From assembly GCA_002493005.1 (NCBI GenBank), contig DKXL01000003.1, positions 31,029-95,028 of the forward strand: 64,000 bases of DNA, written 5' to 3'. Position 1 is the first letter of the stretch. The number at the start of each line of letters is the position of its first letter. The position numbers and the translations under genes are program-made. A model generated the notes under the pieces. The model searched no databases, had not been told where the DNA came from, and saw nothing but the letters and a program-made list of their open reading frames with translations. This document shows, piece by piece, positions 19,213 to 27,931 of the stretch. Source of the DNA: Ruminococcaceae bacterium UBA7127 (lineage in GTDB: Bacteria; Bacillota; Clostridia; Oscillospirales; Acutalibacteraceae).

Positions 19213-20079
19213 TTACCCCTTGTCAATATCACGGTGTGTAATAACACATTTATAACCCTTGCTGATAAAATAATCATCAAGCTGCATAGCAATGGTAACA
19301 CTGCGATGCTTTCCGCCGGTACAGCCAATTCCCACAACAAGCTCACTTTTGCCTTCTTTAAGATAAAGCGGAACAGAAAAATCAAGCATATAAAGCAGTC
19401 TTTTTAAAAACTCCTGCGTTTCTTCATCACTTAAAACATAATCCCTGATTTCCTTGTCAAGACCGGTGAGCGATTTAAGTTCGGGAATATAGAATGGATT
19501 TGGCAAACAGCGAACATCCATAATAAGGTCAGCCTCAAGCGGAATTCCGTACTTAAAACCAAATGACATAAAAGTTATCGTGAGTGCCTGGGAAGTATCC
19601 TCCATAAACATTGACATAACACGCTCACGTAACTGTTTATTTGACATATATGTAGTATCAATCTTAAAATTCGCAATGCTCTTGATTGGCAATAAAAGCG
19701 CCTTTTCAAACTCTACAGCGTCCGCAACCGAACCGTCCTTAAGCCTATCGGCAAGCGGATGCTTGCGGCGGGTTTCTTTGTAGCGAATAATAAGTCTGTC
19801 AGTTTTCGCATCAAAAAACATAACCTTAACACTTTTATGGTTTTCTTTAAATTTTCTAATTTCATTATACATTGTGTCAAATTTTTCGTTACCGCGGACA
19901 TCAACCACAACTGCAACTCTGCGCATTGATTCATCATCAGACTTTGAGCAGAGAGCATATAAGGTTGACAAAAGAGATGACGGTAAATTATCAACACAAT
20001 AATAACCTATATCTTCAAGAACGTGGAGTGCAGTGGTCTTGCCTGCGCCCGACATTCCTGTAATGATTACAAACTCCAT
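19213..20079 (-). CDS. rapZ: RNase adapter / nucleotide-binding protein RapZ (YvcJ)
   Basis: The protein has the P-loop GMSGAGKT at residues 8-15 and the C-terminal signature GIGCTGGKHRSVT of the RapZ/YvcJ family, which bind nucleotides and, in enterobacteria, glucosamine-6-phosphate and small RNAs. I prefer the ATG at 20079 (288 aa) because AGGTGA lies 5 bases upstream; a GTG 9 bases earlier is inside that ribosome site. It is coupled to whiA and follows murB. Confidence 0.93.
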   Translation of the reverse strand: MEFVIITGMSGAGKTTALHVLEDIGYYCVDNLPSSLLSTLYALCSKSDDESMRRVAVVVDVRGNEKFDTMYNEIRKFKENHKSVKVMFFDAKTDRLIIRYKETRRKHPLADRLKDGSVADAVEFEKALLLPIKSIANFKIDTTYMSNKQLRERVMSMFMEDTSQALTITFMSFGFKYGIPLEADLIMDVRCLPNPFYIPELKSLTGLDKEIRDYVLSDEETQEFLKRLLYMLDFSVPLYLKEGKSELVVGIGCTGGKHRSVTIAMQLDDYFISKGYKCVITHRDIDKG

Positions 20080-20093
20080 AAAATTCACCTAAA

Positions 20094-20999
20094 TTAAAGA
20101 ATAATTAACTCACATTCAAGATTGTAGCCTGTTTCATTTGAAACCGTTGACTGCACTTCTTTTATAAGATTTTGAACATCGGCAGCCGTAGCTCCAGATC
20201 TGTTTATAATAAATCCTGCGTGCTTTTCAGATACCTGTGCACCTCCGACCAGCTTGCCCTTTAGTCCGCACTGCTCGATAAGTGCGCCTGCATAGTTACC
20301 CTCGGGTCGCTTAAATACACTGCCTGCGCTTGGAAACTCAAGCGGTTGCTTTGTTGTGCGTCTTGTCATAAAATCATCCATCTTGGCTTGGATTTCGTCC
20401 GGGTTACCCTTTTTAAGTTTTAAAGTAACACCTGTTATGATGCAGTTGTTTTTGCGATACACGCTTGTTCTGTATCCAAACTTAAGGTCGTCGCCCTCTA
20501 TTCTGCCGATTTCACCTTCACTTGTTATGTGCGATACAGAATGGACTGCATTTTTCATTTCACCGTCGTATGCGCCTGCATTCATAAACACGGCGCCGCC
20601 TACAGTACCCGGAATACCCCACGCAAACTCAAGACCGGTAAGTCCGCACTTCTTGGCAAATTTGCAAAGATAAGCAAGAGTTGCGCCTGCGCCACAGTAG
20701 ATTGTGGTATCATCAACAAGCGTGATAAGTCTGAAATCGCCGTCAAGTCTTAGAACTGTTCCTCTGATTCCGTCATCGTTTACCAATACATTACTTCCGT
20801 TGCCGAGCAACATATAACTTGCGTTGTTTTTTTTACATTCAACAAGAATTTTTCTGAGTTTTGACAAATTTGTGACTTTTATGTAGGCATCAGCCAAACC
20901 GCCTATTTTGAACGTAGTGTGTCTGCTCATCGGCTCGTTTTTTCGTACATCGCAATCTAGTGATTTAGCAAAGTTATATATAATTTCAGTACTGTTCAT
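20094..20999 (-). CDS. murB: UDP-N-acetylenolpyruvoylglucosamine reductase
   Basis: This 301-aa flavoenzyme makes UDP-N-acetylmuramate. It has the FAD-binding segments PMSRHTTFKIGGLADA and LGNGSNVLV, the central GIPGTVGGAVFMNAGAYDGEM, the catalytic PSAGSVFKRPEGNYAGALIE region, and KHAGFIIN near the C-terminus. The tyrosine loop (YRTS, residues near 170) marks a type I/IIb-like enzyme. GGAGGGG precedes the ATG. Confidence 0.96.
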   Translation of the reverse strand: MNSTEIIYNFAKSLDCDVRKNEPMSRHTTFKIGGLADAYIKVTNLSKLRKILVECKKNNASYMLLGNGSNVLVNDDGIRGTVLRLDGDFRLITLVDDTTIYCGAGATLAYLCKFAKKCGLTGLEFAWGIPGTVGGAVFMNAGAYDGEMKNAVHSVSHITSEGEIGRIEGDDLKFGYRTSVYRKNNCIITGVTLKLKKGNPDEIQAKMDDFMTRRTTKQPLEFPSAGSVFKRPEGNYAGALIEQCGLKGKLVGGAQVSEKHAGFIINRSGATAADVQNLIKEVQSTVSNETGYNLECELIIL

Positions 21000-21014
21000 T
21001 GCATCCCCTCCGTA

Positions 21015-21734
21015 TTAATAAGCAATATTATTCTCATCAAAATAGGCTTTAAGATTTTCTGTGCTCGCATTTACTATAAGTTTTTGCGGAAAATCAATCG
21101 CTTCAAGCATTTTGAGAGTTTCGGGTGCTCTGCCGACCGTATTTGTAAAGTGAGAATCTGTGTCGACACAAATGCGTGCACCATACTTTTTGCAAAGTTT
21201 TGCAATAGTAACACAGTTGTCAATGCAGCTTTTCTTGTTTCTAAAAGCCGAATCGTTTATTTCAACAAGCTTTCCCGATTCTGCAAAAACAGGAATGACT
21301 TTATCGTAATCATATTTATAATATTCAGAGCCGCTGTGACCAATCACATTAACATTTGGGTTCTGTGCAAGCTTAAGATATGCGTTAGTGCATTTTTTGA
21401 CTGTCGGCTCACCTTTCAACGTCAGCGTGTGCATTGAAGCAACAATCCATTCAAGAGAATCCTGAAGCCGTTGTTCAACATCAATGTTTCCGTCATAGTC
21501 ACAAATATTAGCCTCTATTCCCTTTAGAATTCTTACCGAGTTGAGATATGGAGGAATTATACACAATGATTCAAAATAAAACGGACCGGGTGCACCGGGC
21601 ATTGTGCGTGCGTGGTCGGTAATTGCAATGGCAAAAAGCTCTTGGCGCTGCGCCTCTGCCGCCATTTCCGATATAGTAGCGTAAGCATGAGTTGACGCTA
21701 TTGTATGAGTGTGAAGATCAGCTATCAGTTTCAA
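21015..21734 (-). CDS. PHP-domain phosphatase/phosphoesterase (YcdX-like)
   Basis: The protein begins KLIADLHTHTIAS, the first PHP metal motif, followed by TDHARTMPGA, a histidine near ASMHT, GHSG and the closing DTDSH motif, so the trinuclear metal site looks complete. Related proteins are phosphatases of small sugars or nucleotides; the substrate is unknown. I chose a TTG start at 21734 (GGGAG 8 bases upstream) because it yields the family-typical MKLIADLHTH. An ATG at 21749 inside the hprK end is the alternative. Confidence 0.82.
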   Translation of the reverse strand: MKLIADLHTHTIASTHAYATISEMAAEAQRQELFAIAITDHARTMPGAPGPFYFESLCIIPPYLNSVRILKGIEANICDYDGNIDVEQRLQDSLEWIVASMHTLTLKGEPTVKKCTNAYLKLAQNPNVNVIGHSGSEYYKYDYDKVIPVFAESGKLVEINDSAFRNKKSCIDNCVTIAKLCKKYGARICVDTDSHFTNTVGRAPETLKMLEAIDFPQKLIVNASTENLKAYFDENNIAY

Positions 21735-21739
21735 GTTAA

Positions 21740-22708
21740 TTACTCCCATTTATCAATTACAACCTTTGGTGACGGAGCCATATCGTTCATATCCATACCA
21801 AGGCTTTTCAAAAGATCCTGAGCCGCATTGTAGCCCATCTTCTTTTGTCTGTTATTCATTGCGGCTACCTCAATAATTACCGCGAGGTTACGTCCGGGCT
21901 TAACAGGGATAGTCAGTGTGGGCACTTCTACTCCCAAAATATCCATAAATTCGTTATCAAGACCCATTCTGTCGTATACCTTGGTGTTGTCCCACAGTTC
22001 AAGGTTGATTACCATATCAATTTTTTCCTGCATTTTGACAGCGCCCATACCAAACAGCTTACGTGCATTGATAATTCCTATACCGCGAAGCTCAATAAAA
22101 TGGCGAATGTTTGCCGGGGACTGACCTATAAGGGTTGTTGCAGTGGTTCTTCGTATTTCAACGGCATCATCGGCTACAAGACGATGTCCGCGCTTAATAA
22201 GCTCAATAGCAGTTTCACTCTTACCAACACCGCTGTCGCCTATAAGCAGACAGCCTTCGCCGTAAACCTCTACCAAAACTCCGTGGCGGGTAATGCGAGG
22301 AGCAAGCGCACGGTTCAAATATTGTACAAGGTATGCAGTAAGGTCGGATGTATTGTCGTTTGAACTGAGAATTGAAACCTTGTGCAGCTTTGCGCTCTCC
22401 AAAATAGCGTTTGACGGCTCAATGTCACGGCAAATAATTACCGCAGGAGGACCAAAGCTGAAAATTGAATCAATAACCATTCTTTGAGCCTCAGAGCCAA
22501 ATCTGCCTAGATATGAAAACTCAGTGTTGCCGAGCACCTGTATACGCTTATTGTCAAAAAACTCAAAATATCCGGTGAGTTCAAGCCCCGGACGATTGAT
22601 TTCTATTGTAGAAATATTAATGTCATTAAAGTTATCGGCAAGGTATACCTTAGTTAAATTTAAATCTTCAACGATTTGGGATAACGAAACAGAAAAACCA
22701 GTAGCCAT
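21740..22708 (-). CDS. hprK: HPr kinase/phosphorylase
   Basis: The protein has the P-loop GDSGVGKSETAIELIKRGH and the HprK signature with LRGIGIINARKLFG, plus an N-terminal HprK domain (residues 1-130). It phosphorylates HPr on Ser46 and so drives carbon catabolite control. The frame is open to 22798, but the ATG at 22708 (322 aa) gives the usual N-terminus MATGFSVSLSQI. It heads the long operon that runs to hemZ. Confidence 0.94.
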   Translation of the reverse strand: MATGFSVSLSQIVEDLNLTKVYLADNFNDINISTIEINRPGLELTGYFEFFDNKRIQVLGNTEFSYLGRFGSEAQRMVIDSIFSFGPPAVIICRDIEPSNAILESAKLHKVSILSSNDNTSDLTAYLVQYLNRALAPRITRHGVLVEVYGEGCLLIGDSGVGKSETAIELIKRGHRLVADDAVEIRRTTATTLIGQSPANIRHFIELRGIGIINARKLFGMGAVKMQEKIDMVINLELWDNTKVYDRMGLDNEFMDILGVEVPTLTIPVKPGRNLAVIIEVAAMNNRQKKMGYNAAQDLLKSLGMDMNDMAPSPKVVIDKWE

Positions 22709-22745
22709 AATGCATCGCCCTATCTTGTTATATATAATTATTTCT

Positions 22746-22774
22746 ATTATACACCATATCGGGCTTTGTATAAA
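22746..22774 (-). promoter_or_regulatory. Predicted sigma-A promoter for hprK and the long operon behind it
   Basis: On the minus strand TTTATA (22769-22774) lies 17 bp from a perfect TATAAT (22746-22751), about 38 bp before the hprK ATG. No strong terminator separates the gerA operon from this promoter, so some read-through is possible. Confidence 0.55.
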
Positions 22775-22820
22775 GTCTTTTTGTGAATTATTTTTCAATT
22801 TTTAATTATTTTTTCATTTT

Positions 22821-23402
22821 TTAACTTATGCTGTAAGGCTCAGCTTTTAATTCGTTTTTAGAATTAATATATGAAACATAAAATTCTCTTTTGTTATCAC
22901 CTGCAAAACTATTGTATATAGATAAAGAATTTGTTTTAACCTTATCGTTTTTATTCTTTAAAAGCATTATATGATCTTCTATTGTTTTTAGCCCTTCTTT
23001 ATTTTTTGAAAAAAATTTCATTGTACCGTCATCGCACAGTGAAACATACAACAACGGAGATATGTCATATCTGCTTGAAACAAACGCAATGTCCGACCTC
23101 ATAACCTGTAAATATGCATTTTCATTGATTAACAACAGCTCAAGTTTTGACATAGAAAGGTTTGGAATATAGCTCTTTTTTGCTTTTTGGACAGCATCGG
23201 AAAGTGAATTTGCTTTTATAGAAACGGGATTTTTTGCATTGCCGCTGTCGATAATATAAAAAGTGTATGACAAACCGTCCGAAGTCTGATTTATCGTGAC
23301 AGTTTCCGCAAGAGATGCGACATCTATCTGTTTTGAGCTTTTGCAACCCTGCAAAAAAATCATAAGCAAACATATTAAGCCAATCAAAAATTTTTTAATC
23401 AC
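22821..23402 (-). CDS. Short GerC-like spore germination lipoprotein
   Basis: The 193-aa protein begins with a lipoprotein signal peptide (MIKKFLIGLICLLMIFLQGC), with the acylated Cys near residue 20. It is the third gene of a gerA-type operon and overlaps gerAB by 8 bp, the place of the C subunit. GerC proteins are usually 350-400 aa with three domains; this one ends after what resembles the first domain (SLAETVTINQTSDGLSYTF onwards). It may be a shortened C subunit or an unrelated lipoprotein recruited to the operon. I see no frameshift or remnant of the missing part downstream. Confidence 0.65.
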   Translation of the reverse strand: MIKKFLIGLICLLMIFLQGCKSSKQIDVASLAETVTINQTSDGLSYTFYIIDSGNAKNPVSIKANSLSDAVQKAKKSYIPNLSMSKLELLLINENAYLQVMRSDIAFVSSRYDISPLLYVSLCDDGTMKFFSKNKEGLKTIEDHIMLLKNKNDKVKTNSLSIYNSFAGDNKREFYVSYINSKNELKAEPYSIS

Positions 23403-24453
23403 TTAGCCGCCTCCTGAAGATTATCATATAGCACGTTGGAATTAAAACAGCCGACACAAAATTCAGTACATTCAGAATATTGTAATCCGTTAATATATCT
23501 TCGATTACATTAAATCTTTGTGCACATACAAAAAGAATAAAAACTATAACGGCAAATACATTTAAAACTAACTTAGAGCCTTTACTGTATGCGGAATTTT
23601 TAACGCTTGTAAATACCGCTGAAATCAGGATAAAAATAAATGAAGTAACAGCGGCAAGAAAAAAGCTATCCATTCCGCTTGCAAAGCTGAAATGAGATGT
23701 TTTTGAAAGGATAAACATCTGATATGCCTGCTGTCTTCCGTAGCCTGAAAGCACAAAATATATAAATACAAGTGATAGAGCAGCCAAAACAAAAATTGCG
23801 GCTATAGCAAGAATAATATGTCTTTTTTTGAATTTGTTTGTATTTTGTGAATTAAAGGCAAAAATCACTGTAATAAATGAAATTGACGAGAAAAAAGAAA
23901 CTGCTTTAAACGCCGCATTGTAATCTATCTGAATGTCAAAATTTTGCGAGCTAAAATCAAAATTTGATATGTTACCGCCGAATATAATCAAAAAAGCTAT
24001 AATTGAAAATACAAAAATAAATAATGCAACACGGGAAAGTGCACAAATTCCTTTGTGGGCGGCATATGTGCATACTGCTAACAGCAATGCCGCAATCACA
24101 TATTTATTGGCATCGGGATTAAGTGATTTTGAAAAAAGGTCGCAGTATCTTATCAAAAAACCTGTTGCCAGATACGCAAAATACATCGCGTAATAAGATG
24201 AAACAAAAATAACTGCCGAAGGCGTTGAGGTCTTTGCAAAAGAAATGAAATCTTTTTTTGTACGGAGCTTTATTATTATTGACGGAACAGCGTACAGCAA
24301 GCAAATCAGCAAACCTATAATCACGCCTGCAATATCATTCGCAAAAGTTGAATTTTCTATATTTTGAACATTATAAAGCATCAATACCGTACAAGCGCTG
24401 ATAAACAAAACAATCATTAAACGAACTGATGAAAAGCGAATTTTTGACTGCAT
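23395..24453 (-). CDS. gerAB: GerAB-family spore germination permease
   Basis: This 352-aa protein has about 10 hydrophobic helices and the length of the GerAB/AAAP amino-acid-permease-like B subunits (roughly 360 aa). In germinant receptors the B subunit binds the germinant. Its ATG overlaps the gerAA stop (base 24453 shared), and its end overlaps the lipoprotein gene. The name rests on topology and operon position as much as on motifs. Confidence 0.85.
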   Translation of the reverse strand: MQSKIRFSSVRLMIVLFISACTVLMLYNVQNIENSTFANDIAGVIIGLLICLLYAVPSIIIKLRTKKDFISFAKTSTPSAVIFVSSYYAMYFAYLATGFLIRYCDLFSKSLNPDANKYVIAALLLAVCTYAAHKGICALSRVALFIFVFSIIAFLIIFGGNISNFDFSSQNFDIQIDYNAAFKAVSFFSSISFITVIFAFNSQNTNKFKKRHIILAIAAIFVLAALSLVFIYFVLSGYGRQQAYQMFILSKTSHFSFASGMDSFFLAAVTSFIFILISAVFTSVKNSAYSKGSKLVLNVFAVIVFILFVCAQRFNVIEDILTDYNILNVLNFVSAVLIPTCYMIIFRRRLSD

Positions 24454-25907
24454 TATTTTTCCTCCGTTTCAGGAAATTTTTGTACCTTAATGGTATGCTT
24501 CGACAATGACTTCCAATCAGCTCTGAAGATTACGTCACGCATTCTTCTGAATGAAAACGGCGCCAATGATGACATATAAGGAACTCCAAGAGATGTTTTG
24601 GAACACATATTGATAAGAAAAATGCAGGTAGTTAGCACTATTCCCCACAAGCCAAAAATACCGCCTGAAATCACAAACACAAACCGCATTATCATAATTT
24701 GCGGATACAATGCCGATGTCACATAGCTACAAATTGCCGCGGTAGCTACAACCATAAGAGTTGATGAACTAATAATACCTGCACTTACGGCACTTTCTCC
24801 GATTACAAGAGCACCAACTATACTGACAGCGTGTCCGAGTGGCTTTGGAATTCTTAATCCTGCCTCTCTCATTACCTCATATATAAAGGTAATCAGAATA
24901 ACCTCAAGTGTGACTGCAAGTGGCGTCTGAGCCAAAGATTCAGCCGTTTTTACAAGCAGCCCTGTCGGGAAATATTCGGGATGGAACTGAGAAAAGGCAG
25001 TATAAAGCCCGGGTAAAAATACTGCTATAAGAAATGAAATATACTTTAATACTCTGATAAAGGTTGCATAAAACGGTCGGTTAGAGTAATCATCAATACT
25101 TTGAAATTCCTCAACAAACAAATGCGGAATAAGTATTACAGCCGGTGTTCCGTCAATCAACACTGCAATTCTGCCCTCAGACAGCTTTCCGCACACTGTG
25201 TCCGGACGTTCTGAAATGCCCACGCCCGAAAATAAAGAATGATTGTCTGCATCCTCCAAATATTCAGTAAGATAACCGGAAGCAAGCAGCATTTTAAGAT
25301 TGCATTTTTGAAGTCTTTTTCTTACTTCATCAAGAATTTGCTTTGAAATACAATTTTGCAGATAACACAGCATAAGCTGTGTGTTTGAGCCATAACCTAC
25401 CGTTGCAGTTTCAAATACTAAGTCGGGACTTTTTATTCGTCTGCGTATAAGAGTCATATTGATTCTAAGCGGTTCTGTAAAGCCTTCTCTTGAACCACGC
25501 TGAATAACCTCGCTCTCCGGCTCTGACACACTTCTAAACGAAAAGCCCTGTGCGCCTATAGCCAGCATTTTTTTCGCACCGTCAATCATTAGTACTACAA
25601 AACCTGAGGTTGAAAACGTTATTGCCTCTTGCAAGGTATTAAACTCAACAATCTCACTTGATGACAATACCGAAAGACGAATTTCATCAATAAGCGCGTC
25701 CGGTGTTTTGCTTTTGTAATTGTAAAGCAACAAAGGATTAATTACAGAAAGTGCTACAACATCCTTGCTGCACATCCCTTCAATCGTAAGAATTGCGGCG
25801 CTCGTGTTCGCCTTATCGCAAAGCTCAATATTGCGTACGGTAAAATCAGCGGAATTAGCAAACATCTTTTTTAAGGCATTTATCTTTATCATATTAGAAT
25901 TATTCAT
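24453..25907 (-). CDS. gerAA: GerAA-family spore germination protein
   Basis: The 484-aa protein has the GerA layout: a soluble N-terminal half with FSTSGFVVLMIDGAKKMLAIGAQGF, the GSREGFTEPLRINMTLIRRRI motif near residue 133, then the membrane part with FLPGLYTAFSQFHPEYFPTGLL and EAGLRIPKPLGHAVSIVGALVIG. GerA A subunits oligomerise into an ion channel in the inner spore membrane. GGTGAT precedes the ATG. The 5' region (66 bp) is shared with the divergent DUF421 gene. Confidence 0.95.
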   Translation of the reverse strand: MNNSNMIKINALKKMFANSADFTVRNIELCDKANTSAAILTIEGMCSKDVVALSVINPLLLYNYKSKTPDALIDEIRLSVLSSSEIVEFNTLQEAITFSTSGFVVLMIDGAKKMLAIGAQGFSFRSVSEPESEVIQRGSREGFTEPLRINMTLIRRRIKSPDLVFETATVGYGSNTQLMLCYLQNCISKQILDEVRKRLQKCNLKMLLASGYLTEYLEDADNHSLFSGVGISERPDTVCGKLSEGRIAVLIDGTPAVILIPHLFVEEFQSIDDYSNRPFYATFIRVLKYISFLIAVFLPGLYTAFSQFHPEYFPTGLLVKTAESLAQTPLAVTLEVILITFIYEVMREAGLRIPKPLGHAVSIVGALVIGESAVSAGIISSSTLMVVATAAICSYVTSALYPQIMIMRFVFVISGGIFGLWGIVLTTCIFLINMCSKTSLGVPYMSSLAPFSFRRMRDVIFRADWKSLSKHTIKVQKFPETEEK

Positions 25908-25973
25908 TTTATCACCACATCTATTTTGTGGAATAAGTGTAAGTTTTATGCAAATATTAATGGTGGTGATAAT

Positions 25974-26645
25974 ATGTTAATTTCAATTCTACGCACAATC
26001 GTGCTATATGCTTTTGTAGTTTTTGCGTTAAGGCTGATGGGAAAAAGACAAATCAGCGATATGCAGCCAAGCGACCTGGTGGTAACGCTTATCATTTCTG
26101 ATATTGCCGCAATACCTATGCAAAACACTGCTCAGCCGATTCTAAGCGGAATTCTTCCCGTACTTGTGCTTGTTGCACTCGAAGTTGCTGTAAGTTTTTT
26201 TATGTTAAAAAGTGTAAAATTCAGGAGCCTTTTGTGCGGCAAGCCGGTGATTGTAATATGCGACGGAAAAATTATGCAGGAAGAAATGCGCAGGCTTAGA
26301 CTCAGCAATGAGGATTTGTGTGTTCAGTTAAGACAGCAAGATGTTTTTTCGATTGAGGATGTCCAATACTGCATTGTTGAAACCAACGGATCTGTAAGTG
26401 TACTGGAAAAGCCTGAAAAACGCAAGCCGTCAGCCGAGGATTTGGGAGTAAGCATAAAGGACAACAAAATTGAAACTGTTGTTGTAAACGATGGTGTTAT
26501 ACTTGACAATTCGCTTAAGCTGTGTAAAAAAACTTCAAAAGATGTCAATAATATTCTCAAAAAGAAAAATACAGCACTCAAAGATGTCTTTTTGATGACG
26601 CTTGACGCACTGGGTAATTACAATATTATAAGGAAAGATAAATGA
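25974..26645 (+). CDS. DUF421 (YetF-type) membrane protein
   Basis: The 223-aa protein has three N-terminal membrane helices (IVLYAFVVFALRLMGKRQIS, MQPSDLVVTLIISDIAAIPMQ and a third near residue 65) and a cytosolic C-terminal domain, the DUF421/YetF family. The ATG at 25974 follows GGTGGTGAT closely. In spore-formers this family is often paired with DUF4363, as here. Its position back-to-back with the gerA operon suggests a role in the spore membrane, but that is inference. Confidence 0.88.
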   Translation: MLISILRTIVLYAFVVFALRLMGKRQISDMQPSDLVVTLIISDIAAIPMQNTAQPILSGILPVLVLVALEVAVSFFMLKSVKFRSLLCGKPVIVICDGKIMQEEMRRLRLSNEDLCVQLRQQDVFSIEDVQYCIVETNGSVSVLEKPEKRKPSAEDLGVSIKDNKIETVVVNDGVILDNSLKLCKKTSKDVNNILKKKNTALKDVFLMTLDALGNYNIIRKDK

Positions 26646-26646
26646 T

Positions 26647-27027
26647 ATGAAAAGAATGTATATAGCACTCTTCTTGTTTGCACTAGCTTTGTTAGGCGGA
26701 GGGCTTGAAACAGGATACATTACAGCCAAAGCGGATATGTTTATCGCAAAAATTGAAAAAATTGACAAGCATATGAAAAAAAACGAGTTCAAATCGGCTC
26801 TCGAGCTGTGCCGAAAGACTGAGGACGAATGGTACGAATGTGGTGAACTAATAGATATGCTGCTTATTCACGATTATGTTGACAGCATTGGTATAAAAAT
26901 TTCACGAATGACTGCACTTGCTGAAAGCAAAAACGTTGATTTTTATATTACAGAAAGCATAAGTGCAAAAAAAGAACTCGCCTCCATTAAAGAAAGCGAG
27001 TATCCAAAACTTGAAAATATTTTATAA
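26647..27027 (+). CDS. DUF4363 family protein
   Basis: The 126-aa protein has one N-terminal membrane anchor (MKRMYIALFLFALALLGGGL) and a helical extracytoplasmic domain with ALELCRKTEDEWYECGELIDMLLIHDYVD. It begins one base after the DUF421 stop. DUF421-DUF4363 pairs are recurrent in Clostridia and Bacilli; no biochemical function is known to me. Confidence 0.85.
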   Translation: MKRMYIALFLFALALLGGGLETGYITAKADMFIAKIEKIDKHMKKNEFKSALELCRKTEDEWYECGELIDMLLIHDYVDSIGIKISRMTALAESKNVDFYITESISAKKELASIKESEYPKLENIL

Positions 27028-27100
27028 CCTTTTAAATAACGGCTTTGCAAAGCAACCATCCGTATATTTTAGATTTCAGATTTGTTTGTAAATGTTATAT

Positions 27101-27931
27101 TTAGTCAGTTCTTTTGATACGAGTTCTTATAACCTCAACAAGCCAAAATACCAAGAATACAGCAGCATTGACTATTACAACACTTGCACCTGTAGGAGTG
27201 TCAAGTTTGTATGAGGCGCACATTCCCACAAAGAAGCAACACAGCGACAGTACACCTGAACACAATATAACGGATTTGAATTTTTTGCAGATTCGCATTG
27301 ATGAAAGCGCAGGAAAAATTATGAGCGCAGAAATAAGCAATGTGCCCATTATTCTCATTCCTATTACAATCGTGAGCGCAGTAAGCAATGCAATTACTGT
27401 ATTATATATGTTGGTTTTGAGTCCGGTTGCTCTTGAAAATGTTTCATCAAAGGTAACTGCAAAAATGTTATTGTAAAACAAAACAAAAATAGAAATTACA
27501 ATAAGCGCAAGTATCGCACACATAATTGCATCAACTTTTGTTGTCGCCAAAATACTGCCGAAAAGGTATGAATTCAAATCGGTATTTACACCTGAAACGC
27601 TTACAGAAATAACACCGACAGCAAGCGCTGTGCTTGATATTATAGCTATTGCGGCATCTCCGTTGATTTTGCTGTTCTCTGACAGTCTGAGCAGCAGGAA
27701 CGCGGCAATTATAATAACAGGAATTGCAACTTCAAGAGGTGCAAGATTGAGCGATGCAGCTATTGCAAGAGCACCGAATCCTACGTGCGAAAGTCCATCG
27801 CCTATCATAGAATAACGCTTGAGCACAAGAGTTACGCCGAGCAGTGCCGCACACAGAGAAACAAGTGTACCTACAATAAAGGCGCGGACTATAAAATTGT
27901 ATGAAAACATCTCAGCAATAAAATCAAACAT
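27101..27931 (-). CDS. znuB: Zinc/manganese ABC transporter permease (ZnuB-like)
   Basis: This 276-aa permease has about eight or nine membrane helices and the ABC-3 family motifs GDGLSHVGFGALAIA and the later MRIMGTLLISALIIFPALSS. It works with the ATPase and binding protein encoded just upstream. The ATG at 27931 has GGAGGTG 7 bases before it and lies 8 bases inside the znuC frame. Confidence 0.92.
   Translation of the reverse strand: MFDFIAEMFSYNFIVRAFIVGTLVSLCAALLGVTLVLKRYSMIGDGLSHVGFGALAIAASLNLAPLEVAIPVIIIAAFLLLRLSENSKINGDAAIAIISSTALAVGVISVSVSGVNTDLNSYLFGSILATTKVDAIMCAILALIVISIFVLFYNNIFAVTFDETFSRATGLKTNIYNTVIALLTALTIVIGMRIMGTLLISALIIFPALSSMRICKKFKSVILCSGVLSLCCFFVGMCASYKLDTPTGASVVIVNAAVFLVFWLVEVIRTRIKRTD

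Noticed and set aside
21845..22363. 172-codon plus-strand frame opposite hprK
   Set aside because: The P-loop and HprK signature on the minus strand show which strand is coding.
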